In this document: one piece after another, positions 8,379 to 15,534 of the stretch
Layout: every line of letters starts with the position of its first letter
How positions within the stretch are numbered: position 1 is the first letter of the stretch
Source of the DNA: Blastococcus_B deserti
GTDB taxonomy: Bacteria > Actinomycetota > Actinomycetes > Mycobacteriales > Geodermatophilaceae
Assembly: GCF_042682525.1 (NCBI RefSeq)
Contig: NZ_JBHUHP010000001.1
Location: forward strand, 496,001-560,000
Direction of reading: 5' to 3'
Length of the DNA stretch: 64,000 nucleotides
The notes under the pieces: generated by a model
What the model saw: only the letters and a program-made list of their open reading frames with translations
Told to the model about the DNA's origin: nothing
The model's database searches: none
Program-made: the position numbers and the translations under genes

Positions 8379-9044
8379 GTGCCGCATCTGCTCGTCGTCG
8401 GCGCCGGACCCGGCATCTCCGCGGCCACGGCCAGGAGACTGGGTGGCGAGGGGTACGCCGTCGGTCTCATCGGCCGCCGGCAGGCGGCGCTGGCCGAGCT
8501 GGGGACCGGTCTGCGCGAGGAGGTGGCCCGCGTGGAGTGGGCGAGCGCCGACGCGGGTGACTCCCGGTCCCTCGACGTCGCAGTCCGGGGGCTCGTCGAC
8601 GAGCTCGGCCCCGTCGACGTCCTGCTCTACAACGTGTCGGTCGGCCGGCAGGCGAGCGTGCCGGAGCTGGCACCGGAGGACCTGCTGGCCGACCTGGCCG
8701 CCGGGGTCGTGGGCCTGCAGACCGCTGTCCGCGCCGTCCTCCCCGGGATGCGGGAGCGCGGCTCGGGCACCGTCCTGGTCACCGGCGGGGGCTCCGCCGA
8801 CCGGCCGGTCCCGTCGATGGCGACCCTCGGCGTGCAGAAGGCGGCGCTGCGGGCCCTCGTGGACGTGCAGGCCCGCACGCTGGCCGCCGACGGCGTGCAC
8901 GTGGCGACCGTCACCATCCGCGGCTTCGTGGGGGAGGACCGGCAGATCCACCCCGACCGGGTCGCCGGCCTCTACGCCGAGCTGGTCGCCGAGACCGCCG
9001 GTCCCCGGGAACGGTGGCGCACCGTCGTCGACCTCAGGCCCTGA
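8379..9044 (+). CDS. SDR-family oxidoreductase lacking the catalytic tyrosine
   Basis: The 221-residue product has the Rossmann nucleotide-binding turn of short-chain dehydrogenases (VVGAGPGISAATARRL), an NVS sequence in place of the usual NNAG, and the TVLVTGGGS strand. The active-site YxxxK is replaced by LGVQK: the lysine is kept but the tyrosine is leucine. It may therefore bind NAD(P) without normal dehydrogenase chemistry. It follows the ferritin-like gene by 12 bases with a GAGGA ribosome site. A strong hairpin directly after its stop ends the operon. It could be a regulator or a divergent reductase. Confidence 0.82.
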   Translation: MPHLLVVGAGPGISAATARRLGGEGYAVGLIGRRQAALAELGTGLREEVARVEWASADAGDSRSLDVAVRGLVDELGPVDVLLYNVSVGRQASVPELAPEDLLADLAAGVVGLQTAVRAVLPGMRERGSGTVLVTGGGSADRPVPSMATLGVQKAALRALVDVQARTLAADGVHVATVTIRGFVGEDRQIHPDRVAGLYAELVAETAGPRERWRTVVDLRP

Positions 9045-9049
9045 GAACG

Positions 9050-9090
9050 CCGGAGGGGCGCGGTCCGCAGTGCGGACCGCGCCCCTCCGG
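9050..9090. terminator. Bidirectional intrinsic terminator
   Basis: Two perfect 20-base complementary arms (CCGGAGGGGCGCGGTCCGCA and its complement) are separated by a single base, so the real loop is formed by the innermost bases. It sits between the convergent SDR and DUF3107 genes. There is no long T tract, as is common for actinobacterial hairpin terminators. Confidence 0.85.
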
Positions 9091-9098
9091 GCGGTGCC

Positions 9099-9335
9099 TC
9101 AGGCGCCGGCGATGAAGCCGACGCGCCGCTGGTCGGCCTGGGCGATCTCGACGTAGGCGATGCGGTCGACCGGGACGAGCACGCGCCGGCCCCGCTCGTC
9201 GACCAGGGTCAGCAGACCGTCCTTGGTCGCACCGGACATGGCCGCGGCCACGTCCTTCGCGATCTCATCGGGGGTGTTGGGGCTGTCGATGACCAGCTCC
9301 CGGGGCGAGTGCTGGACGCCGATCTTGACTTCCAC
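9099..9335 (-). CDS. DUF3107 domain-containing protein
   Basis: A 78-residue protein matching the small actinobacterial DUF3107 family along its whole length (MEVKIGVQHSPRELVIDS start, RVLVPVDRIAYVEI near the end). It is predicted to be a compact alpha/beta protein with an ATP-synthase-epsilon-like core; its function is unknown. In mycobacteria the equivalent gene (Rv3208A, recalled) also lies beside the TetR gene and the rhlE region. An ATG with a GAGGAGGCAT stretch upstream supports the start. It may be transcribed alone or from the TetR side. Confidence 0.88.
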   Translation of the reverse strand: MEVKIGVQHSPRELVIDSPNTPDEIAKDVAAAMSGATKDGLLTLVDERGRRVLVPVDRIAYVEIAQADQRRVGFIAGA

Positions 9336-9453
9336 GTGGGCGATGCCTCCTCGGTTCGCGCGACTGTCCCCACGCTAGACCAGCCGCGGCGCCGCCGACC
9401 CGTCGCGCGGGTGCGCCGTCAGCGAACGAGCCGGACCATCCCGCCCTCGCCGG

Positions 9454-9502
9454 GGAAGGACCCCGGTCTGCCACCCTCGCGGGTTCAGGACGGGGGCCTC
9501 GG
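9454..9502. repeat. Dispersed intergenic palindromic repeat, copy 3
   Basis: This gap between the leftward TetR and DUF3107 genes reads GGAAGGACCCCGGTC, then a CACCCTCGCGGGTTCAGG core, then ACGGGGGCCTCGG. The AAGGACCCC arm identifies the family. Confidence 0.6.
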
Positions 9503-9522
9503 ACGGGACCCAGCAGGGCCGC

Positions 9523-10167
9523 TCAGACGTGCTGGTCGCTCTCGACGCGGGGGAAGCCGGAGATGCCCCGCCACGCCAGCGCGGACATGAGGGAGACCGC
9601 CTCGTCGCGGGACACGGTGCCCTTGCGCGGCAGCCACCAGCGCGCGCTCGTCTCGGCCAGTCCGGTCAGCCCCGAGGCGAGCAGGAGCGCCCGCTCCGGG
9701 TCCGCGCCGGTGTCGGCGGCGATCACCTCCGCGATCGCCTCGACGCAGGCTCCGGTGCCCCGGTCGACGATCGCGCGGACGTCGGCGTCGTTGCGCAGAT
9801 CGGACTCGAACACCAGGCGGAACGCCTCGCCCTCGGCGTCGATGAAGTCGAAGTACGCCCCGACGGCGCCGTCCACGCGTGCCCGGTTGTCGTCGGTGCC
9901 GCCCATCGCCTCGGCGACCCGGTCGCCCAGCTCCGAGACGTGCTCCTCCAGCAGTGCCAGGTACAGCTCCCGCTTGCCCGGGAAGTGCTGGTACAGCACC
10001 GGCTTGCTGACCCCGGCACGGTCGGCGATGTCGTCCATGGCCGCCGCGTGGAAGCCCTGGGCGACGAACACGTCCTGGGCGGCGCGCAGGAGCTGGAGCC
10101 GGCGTGCACCCCGGGGCAGGCGGGACGTGCGCCGGTTGCTCGCGGGGGCGGGTCGGGGCGGCTGCAT
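9523..10167 (-). CDS. TetR/AcrR family transcriptional regulator
   Basis: A 214-residue repressor. The N-terminal HTH reads AAMDDIADRAGVSKPVLYQHF, the classical TetR recognition segment, preceded by a basic arm. The C-terminal 140 residues are the helical ligand-binding and dimerisation half, including a SGLTGLAETSARWWL stretch typical of one actinobacterial subfamily. It is divergent from the alpha/beta hydrolase gene, with 68 bases between them, so that gene and itself are the likely targets. A TetR regulator in the same neighbourhood is seen in mycobacteria (Rv3208, recalled). The ligand is unknown. Confidence 0.88.
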   Translation of the reverse strand: MQPPRPAPASNRRTSRLPRGARRLQLLRAAQDVFVAQGFHAAAMDDIADRAGVSKPVLYQHFPGKRELYLALLEEHVSELGDRVAEAMGGTDDNRARVDGAVGAYFDFIDAEGEAFRLVFESDLRNDADVRAIVDRGTGACVEAIAEVIAADTGADPERALLLASGLTGLAETSARWWLPRKGTVSRDEAVSLMSALAWRGISGFPRVESDQHV

Positions 10168-10235
10168 GACACCCGGGATGTTACCGGCGGGTTCCCCAGC
10201 CGCATGCCGACCGGCCCGGGATTACCGTCGAGGCG

Positions 10236-11303
10236 ATGTCCGAGGCTCCTCCGCCCGGGGTCGCGGCGGCCGCCGTCCCGGCAGCGCACATGTCCGTGAC
10301 CCCGCTGCCCGCGCTGCCGTCCCTCCTCCCGCCGTGGCCGGGGGACCAGGTGCCGGTCCGCGGGGGCGAGGTCTTCGTGCGGACGACGCCGTGGACCGGA
10401 CCGGTCGACGGACCGGCGGACGACGCGCCCCGCGAGCGGGCGCTCTACGTCCACGGACTGGGCGGTGCGTCGACGAACTGGACGGACCTGGCCGCGCTGC
10501 TCGCCGTCCGCTTCGACGGGTGGGCCCTCGACCTGCCCGGCTTCGGCCGGTCGCAGCCGCCCGCGCGCGGGCGCTACTCGATCGCCGGCCACGTGCGCGC
10601 GGTGGTCGACGTCCTGGAGCACGTCGCCCGGCAGCCGGGGGAGGCCGCCGGGCAGCCGGTGCACCTGCTGGGCAACTCCCTCGGCGGTCTGGTCAGCCTG
10701 CTGGTGGCGTCCCGCCGTCCCGACCTGGTGGCCACGCTCACGCTGGTGTCACCCGCCATGCCCGTCTACCGGGTGCCGCCGGCGTTCAGCCGCGCCCTGC
10801 TGCTGCTCCTCGTGCCGGGGATCCCGTCACTGGCGGCCCGGCGGATGGGCGGCGTCGCGCCCGAGGAGAGCGTGCGGGCCATGATCCGCATGTGCTTCGG
10901 CGAGCCGCGCAGGGTGCCACCGGAGCGGATCGAGCAGGCCGTCCAGGAGATGCGTGAGCGCGCCGAGCAGCCGTGGGCCGACGCCGCGCTCGTCCGGAGC
11001 ATGCGCGGCCTGATCACCTCCTACCTGCGGGTGGGCGCGGCGAACGCCTGGCGGGCCGCCCGGACCCTGCGGCCGCCGACGCTCGTCCTGTGGGGCGCCC
11101 GCGACAAGCTGGTCGATCCGGCCATGGGTCCCCGGCTGGCCTCCGTGATCCCCGATGCGCGGCTGCACGTGCTCGACCGGATCGGGCACCTCGCCATGCT
11201 GGAGGCGCCGGAGGAGACCGCGCGTGCGGTGCTCGGCATGGTGGAGACGGCGGCGGCGTGCCGGGAGCCTGACGCCGCGACGCCGCCCATCATGAGACGC
11301 TGA
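10236..11303 (+). CDS. Alpha/beta fold hydrolase
   Basis: A 355-residue hydrolase with the usual catalytic triad. The nucleophile sits in LLGNSLGGLVSLL (GNSLGG instead of the commoner GHSxGG), the acid in LVLWGARDKLVDP, and the histidine in LDRIGHLAMLEAPE. An ALDLPGFGRSQPP strand-turn supports the fold. A long N-terminal region of about 60 residues precedes the core. It is transcribed divergently from the TetR gene and is followed within 35 bases by the DUF3152 gene. Lipase or esterase chemistry is likely; the substrate is not readable. Confidence 0.85.
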   Translation: MSEAPPPGVAAAAVPAAHMSVTPLPALPSLLPPWPGDQVPVRGGEVFVRTTPWTGPVDGPADDAPRERALYVHGLGGASTNWTDLAALLAVRFDGWALDLPGFGRSQPPARGRYSIAGHVRAVVDVLEHVARQPGEAAGQPVHLLGNSLGGLVSLLVASRRPDLVATLTLVSPAMPVYRVPPAFSRALLLLLVPGIPSLAARRMGGVAPEESVRAMIRMCFGEPRRVPPERIEQAVQEMRERAEQPWADAALVRSMRGLITSYLRVGAANAWRAARTLRPPTLVLWGARDKLVDPAMGPRLASVIPDARLHVLDRIGHLAMLEAPEETARAVLGMVETAAACREPDAATPPIMRR

Positions 11304-11337
11304 CCCGCTGACGCCGGAGAACGGACGAGGAGCAGGA

Positions 11338-12363
11338 GTGCGCCCAGTGGGAGGACGCCCCTCCGACGGCCGCCCGTCGGGCGGTCGCCCCGACGGCGCG
11401 CGCCGGGTGCGCCCTCGGGCGGCGTCCGTCGCCACGGGTCGGGACGCCGTCTCCTCGCTCCACGGGGGCTCCGTCGCCACGGCCCGGCGCCCCGCGCCGC
11501 TCGTCGCCCGCCCCGAGCCGGCCGTGCCGTCGCGGGCCCGACCGGTGGTCCGTCCGCGGCCGGGCCGCCTGCGCCGCTTCGTCCTGCGCTACGGCTGGCG
11601 GGCGTACGCCGTGCCGCTGCTCACCATCGCGACGATCGTGACCCTGGTCGACCTGGCGGTCAGCTCGCCCGGCGCCCCAGCAGCAGACGCCGCCGCGGCG
11701 ACCACGGATTCGGCGCCGGCCTCGGGGCCGGTTCCGCCGCCGGCCGTCGAGCCGACCCCGACCGCCCCCGCCGAGGGCGACGCGGCGCCCACCGGGGCGC
11801 CGCAGACGGTGGGTGTGGAGAGCTACGTCGAGCGGGGGGCGGGCACGCTGTCGGTGGTCGACGGCGCGTCCCCGGTCTACGGGGCGGGCCCGCTGCAGCG
11901 CTTCATCGTCGAGGTGGAGGACGGCATCGGCGTCGACGGCCTCCCGTTCGCCCAGGCGGTGGAGGCCACCCTCGGCGATCCCCGGTCGTGGGGGAGCGGT
12001 GGCCGGATGTCCTTCCAGCGCGTGGGGGCGGCCGAGGCCGCGGCCGGGCAGTTCGACTTCAAGGTGAGCCTGGTCAGCCCCGGCAGCATGGAGACCTACT
12101 GCCCCGGTGTCGGCACCGGCGGCTACACCTCCTGCCGCTACGGGGACCGCGCCGTCATCAACCTGGCGCGATGGGCCACCGCCGTCCCCGACTACGAGGG
12201 CGACGTCGCCACCTACCGGCTCTACGTCGTGAACCACGAAGTCGGGCACGCGCTCGGCAACGGGCACCAGGACTGCCCCGGGCCGGGTCAGCCGGCGCCC
12301 GTGATGCAGCAGCAGACCCTCGGTCTCGACGGCTGCGTCAAGAACGCGTGGCCCTACCCCTAG
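11338..12363 (+). CDS. DUF3152 protein, membrane-anchored zincin-like
   Basis: The 341-residue protein has a basic, disordered N-terminus of about 75 residues, one transmembrane helix (YAVPLLTIATIVTLVDLAV), a Pro/Ala/Thr linker, and a C-terminal extracytoplasmic domain. That domain carries VNHEVGHALGNGH, the HExxHxxGxxH zinc signature of metzincin-like proteases. DUF3152 proteins are conserved in actinobacteria, including mycobacteria (Rv3207c, recalled), but have no assigned substrate. The GTG start follows a GAGGAGCAGGA ribosome site. The position between the hydrolase and moeZ matches the mycobacterial order. Confidence 0.87.
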   Translation: MRPVGGRPSDGRPSGGRPDGARRVRPRAASVATGRDAVSSLHGGSVATARRPAPLVARPEPAVPSRARPVVRPRPGRLRRFVLRYGWRAYAVPLLTIATIVTLVDLAVSSPGAPAADAAAATTDSAPASGPVPPPAVEPTPTAPAEGDAAPTGAPQTVGVESYVERGAGTLSVVDGASPVYGAGPLQRFIVEVEDGIGVDGLPFAQAVEATLGDPRSWGSGGRMSFQRVGAAEAAAGQFDFKVSLVSPGSMETYCPGVGTGGYTSCRYGDRAVINLARWATAVPDYEGDVATYRLYVVNHEVGHALGNGHQDCPGPGQPAPVMQQQTLGLDGCVKNAWPYP

Positions 12364-12498
12364 CCGCCGGCTGGCAGCGGCGAGCACCGTCGGCGGGACG
12401 GGGCCCTGCAGCGGGAATCGCCCGGCCTGTCACGCTGTTACCCGCGGAAACGCCGTCCCCGATGCGCGCCGCAGTCGAAAAGACCCGAGGAGCAAGCC

Positions 12499-13659
12499 GT
12501 GTCCCTGCCACCCCTGGTGGAGCCAGCCGCCGACCTGTCCATCGACGAGGTCCGCCGCTACAGCCGCCACCTGATCATCCCGGACGTCGGGATGGACGGG
12601 CAGAAGCGACTGAAGAACGCCAAGGTGCTCGCCGTCGGCGCCGGAGGCCTTGGCTCGCCGGTGCTGATGTACCTCGCCGCGGCCGGTGTCGGCACGCTGG
12701 GCATCGTCGAGTTCGACACCGTCGACGAGTCGAACCTGCAGCGCCAGATCATCCACGGGCAGTCCGACGTGGGCCGGTCCAAGGCCGAGAGCGCGCGGGA
12801 CTCCATCAAGGAGATCAACCCGCTGATCGACGTCCGGCTGCACGAGACGCGCCTGGACAGCGACAACGTGCTCGACATCTTCAGCCAGTACGACCTCATC
12901 GTCGACGGCACGGACAACTTCGCCACGCGCTACCTGGTCAACGACGCGTGCGTGCTGCTGGACAAGCCCTACGTCTGGGGCTCGATCTACCGCTTCGACG
13001 GCCAGGTCTCCGTCTTCTGGAACGAGCACGGGCCCAACTACCGCGACCTCTACCCGGTGCCGCCGCCGCCCGGCATGGTGCCCTCGTGCGCCGAGGGCGG
13101 CGTGCTCGGCGTGCTCTGCGCCACGATCGGCGCGATCCAGGCCACCGAGGCGGTCAAGCTCATCACCGGCATCGGCGAGACGTTGCTCGGCCGGCTCATG
13201 GTCTACGACGCCCTGGAGATGACCTTCCGCACGATCAAGGTGCGCAAGGACCCCGAGGCCGAGCCGATCACCGGGCTCATCGACTACGAGGCCTTCTGCG
13301 GCGTCGTGTCGGTCGAGGCCCAGGAGGCGGCCGCGGGCTCGACGATCACCGTCGACGAGCTCAAGGACATGATGGACGCCGGCAAGGACTTCGAGCTGAT
13401 CGACGTCCGCGAGCCCAACGAGTACGAGATCGTGTCCATCCCGGGTGCCAAGCTCATCCCCAAGGACGAGATCCTCTCCGGCCGGGCGCTGTCCCAGCTG
13501 CCGAACGACAAGCCGATCGTCCTGCACTGCAAGACCGGCGTCCGCTCGGCCGAGGTCCTCGCCGCCGTCAAGAACGCCGGCTTCAGGGACGCCGTGCACG
13601 TCCAGGGCGGCGTGACGGCGTGGGCGACGCGGATCGACAAGACCCTGCCCACCTACTGA
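12499..13659 (+). CDS. moeZ: Adenylyltransferase/sulfurtransferase MoeZ
   Basis: A 386-residue two-domain protein. The N-terminal E1-like adenylation domain carries GAGGLGSPVLMYLAAAGVG and the ESNLQRQ segment. The C-terminal rhodanese domain carries the active loop LHCKTGVRS. MoeZ adenylates the C-terminal glycine of small sulfur carrier proteins (MoaD, ThiS and CysO in mycobacteria) and transfers sulfur to make the thiocarboxylate for molybdopterin, thiamine or cysteine synthesis. Paired CxxC zinc ligands of classical MoeB are not present, as is usual for MoeZ. The GTG follows GAGGAGC. A 135-base gap upstream should hold its promoter. Confidence 0.93.
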   Translation: MSLPPLVEPAADLSIDEVRRYSRHLIIPDVGMDGQKRLKNAKVLAVGAGGLGSPVLMYLAAAGVGTLGIVEFDTVDESNLQRQIIHGQSDVGRSKAESARDSIKEINPLIDVRLHETRLDSDNVLDIFSQYDLIVDGTDNFATRYLVNDACVLLDKPYVWGSIYRFDGQVSVFWNEHGPNYRDLYPVPPPPGMVPSCAEGGVLGVLCATIGAIQATEAVKLITGIGETLLGRLMVYDALEMTFRTIKVRKDPEAEPITGLIDYEAFCGVVSVEAQEAAAGSTITVDELKDMMDAGKDFELIDVREPNEYEIVSIPGAKLIPKDEILSGRALSQLPNDKPIVLHCKTGVRSAEVLAAVKNAGFRDAVHVQGGVTAWATRIDKTLPTY

Positions 13660-13720
13660 AAGGACCCCCGTCCTCCCCATCCTTCGCAGGCTCAGGGCGG
13701 GTCCCGCGACGGGGGCCGTT
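13659..13720. repeat. Dispersed intergenic palindromic repeat, copy 4
   Basis: Beginning at the moeZ stop codon, the sequence reads AAAGGACCCCCGTCCTCC, a short core, then GCGACGGGGGCCGTT. The outer arms are complementary (CCCCCGTC against GACGGGGG), so the RNA could fold into a hairpin acting as a moeZ terminator. Confidence 0.7.
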
Positions 13721-13796
13721 CAGGCAACTCACCAGGGCCCGGCTCCGCTCCCATTCCGAGGAGCGGGCCGGGCTCTCGGCATGTTGACTGACGGCC

Positions 13797-14378
13797 ATGG
13801 CCGACTTCTCGCCCGTCGAGCTGCTGGAGCTCTTCCAGCGCGCCCAGAACCAGTTCACCGACCGGGTCGACGCCGTCGCCCCGGACCAGTGGGACGACGA
13901 GTCGCTTCCCGGCTGGACGGTGGCCGATCTGGTGGCGCACCTGGTGAGCGAGGCGCTGTGGGTGCCGCCGCTGCTGGCAGGTGAGCCGTACGCCGAGGGG
14001 CGTTTCCCGGAGGACACCGCCGACCTGCTCGGCACCGACCCGTTCACCGGCTGGGAGACCGCCGCGGACGCGGCCCTGTCGGCCTTCGCCGAGGACGACG
14101 CCCTGGTGCGGACCGTGCACCTCTCACGTGGGCCGACGCCGGCGACCCAGTACATCCTCGAGATGACCGCCGACCTGACCGTGCACGCCTGGGACCTCGC
14201 CCGCGCCACCGGCGGGGACACCGAACTGGACGGCGAGCTGGTCACCGCGGCCCTCGTCTTCGCCGAGCAGCTGCCGGAGGACGGCGTCCCCGGCCTGTTC
14301 GACCCGCCCCTGGACGTCTCGTCGGCCGCGCCGCCCCAGACCCGCCTCCTGGCCCGGTTCGGGCGGAAGGACTACTGA
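13797..14378 (+). CDS. TIGR03086-like / MDMPI N-terminal domain protein
   Basis: The 193-residue protein begins with the DinB-like helical bundle seen in mycothiol-dependent maleylpyruvate isomerase relatives: DEAVAPDQW-type helix 1, the GWTVADLVAHLV helix with the conserved His, and DLTVHAWDLARATG with a second His. These are the usual metal ligands of the TIGR03086 family. Members are thought to be mycothiol-dependent transferases or metal-binding proteins of unknown reaction. The ATG gives a standard family N-terminus. The alkyltransferase-like gene follows after 35 bases. Confidence 0.78.
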   Translation: MADFSPVELLELFQRAQNQFTDRVDAVAPDQWDDESLPGWTVADLVAHLVSEALWVPPLLAGEPYAEGRFPEDTADLLGTDPFTGWETAADAALSAFAEDDALVRTVHLSRGPTPATQYILEMTADLTVHAWDLARATGGDTELDGELVTAALVFAEQLPEDGVPGLFDPPLDVSSAAPPQTRLLARFGRKDY

Positions 14379-14413
14379 CGCCGGCTCCTCCGGTGCTGCG
14401 CCACGATGGGCCG

Positions 14414-14704
14414 GTGAGCGATCCGGTCCAGGACGTCGACGAGGCGGTGTTCGACGTCGTCGAGCGCATCCCGCCGGGGCGAGTGAGCACCTACGGCGCC
14501 ATCGGAGAGCTGATCGGCATCGGACCACGCCGGGTGGCGCGGGCGCTGTCCACCGGCGGGGCAGCGGTGCCGTGGTACCGGGTGGTGCGCGCGGACGGCT
14601 CGGCCGCCGGACCGGTGCGCGTCCGGCAGCTCGAGCTGCTCGCGGCCGAGGGCGTGCCCGTGCGCGACGGCCGCGTGGTGCTCTCCGCCGTCCGCTGGCC
14701 GTGA
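14414..14704 (+). CDS. Alkyltransferase-like protein (MGMT family, no active Cys)
   Basis: The 96-residue protein is the DNA-binding domain of O6-alkylguanine-DNA alkyltransferase only: VVERIPPGRVSTYGAIGELIG, the RRVARAL recognition helix, and AVPWYRVVRADG where true enzymes have PCHRV. The reactive cysteine is replaced by tryptophan, the mark of ATL proteins. These bind O6-alkylguanine without repair and hand the lesion to nucleotide excision repair. The GTG start is preferred over an upstream TTG because it gives the normal family length. The mycobacterial neighbourhood has the same gene (Rv3204, recalled) near adnAB. Confidence 0.87.
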   Translation: MSDPVQDVDEAVFDVVERIPPGRVSTYGAIGELIGIGPRRVARALSTGGAAVPWYRVVRADGSAAGPVRVRQLELLAAEGVPVRDGRVVLSAVRWP

Positions 14705-14733
14705 CCGACGGACGCCGTGGCGGAGGAGGAGCC

Positions 14734-15246
14734 GTGCCGGACCCGGTGCCCCTGAGGAAGCTCGAGCCCGCGGACCGGTTCCTGCTCCGCACCGCGACCT
14801 GGCTGAACCTCAACCGGTGCGGGGAGCGGTTCACCTTCGCGCAGATGGACGCGGACCGGCACCTGGCCGCGTACCACCGGTTCGCGCCGGACGACGGGGA
14901 CTACGGGCTGGTCTCCACGGCCGGCGAGGAGCCCACCGGCGTCGTGTGGGTGAGGTTCTTCTCCGCCGACGTGCCGGGCTACGGCTTCGTGCGGGCGGGC
15001 GTCCCGGAGCTCAGCGTCTGCGTGCTCCCCGGGTACCGGGGCGCCGGCGTGGGTGGCCGGCTCGTCGCTGCGGCGGTGGTCGAGGCGCGGCGCCGCTCGC
15101 TCGGTGCGCTGAGCCTCAGCGTGGAGGAGGGCAATCCCGCCCGGCGGCTGTACGAACGACTCGGGTTCGCGCCGGTGGCCGGGGCCCGCCACCCCGGCAC
15201 GCTCGCCCTCGACCTCGGTCCGGCGGTCGCCCCGCCGCGCGCCTGA
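14734..15246 (+). CDS. GNAT family N-acetyltransferase
   Basis: A 170-residue acetyltransferase. The acetyl-CoA pyrophosphate-binding loop is LPGYRGAGVGGRLV, followed by the usual ALSLSVEEGNPARRLYERLGF strand and helix that close GNAT domains. The GTG follows GGAGGAGGA with the right spacing and lies 29 bases after the alkyltransferase-like gene, so they may be co-transcribed. The substrate is unknown. Confidence 0.85.
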   Translation: MPDPVPLRKLEPADRFLLRTATWLNLNRCGERFTFAQMDADRHLAAYHRFAPDDGDYGLVSTAGEEPTGVVWVRFFSADVPGYGFVRAGVPELSVCVLPGYRGAGVGGRLVAAAVVEARRRSLGALSLSVEEGNPARRLYERLGFAPVAGARHPGTLALDLGPAVAPPRA

Positions 15247-15305
15247 GCGCGGCCCTGCGGTTAGGGCCCCTACAGCTCGGCGGCCCTCCTGCCGATCACC
15301 TCGCC

Positions 15306-15476
15306 ATGAACAGCATGGCGTGCCGGGCGGTGGCCCAGGCCGGGCTCTCCGCAGCCACGGCGTCGCTCGACGACGAAGCGGAGTGGCCGCTGCTCCTGGT
15401 CGCCGGCTGGCTGACGACGGCGGCTGACCTCGTGGTCGAGGGCCTGCTGCGTGAGGCGACCGTCACCCCGACCTGA
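15306..15476 (+). CDS. Small hypothetical protein (56 aa)
   Basis: A short ATG-initiated frame encoding an Ala/Leu-rich helical peptide (MNSMACRAVAQAGLSAATAS start, VEGLLREATVTPT end). No family is recognised and the ribosome site is weak. It fills most of the 290-base gap between the GNAT gene and adnA. It could be a real small gene, a remnant, or chance. Confidence 0.3.
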   Translation: MNSMACRAVAQAGLSAATASLDDEAEWPLLLVAGWLTTAADLVVEGLLREATVTPT

Positions 15477-15534
15477 GCTCACCTCCTGTCCCAGGGGTCC
15501 CGAAATCGTCCCCGGTCCGTGCTTCCATCGAGGG

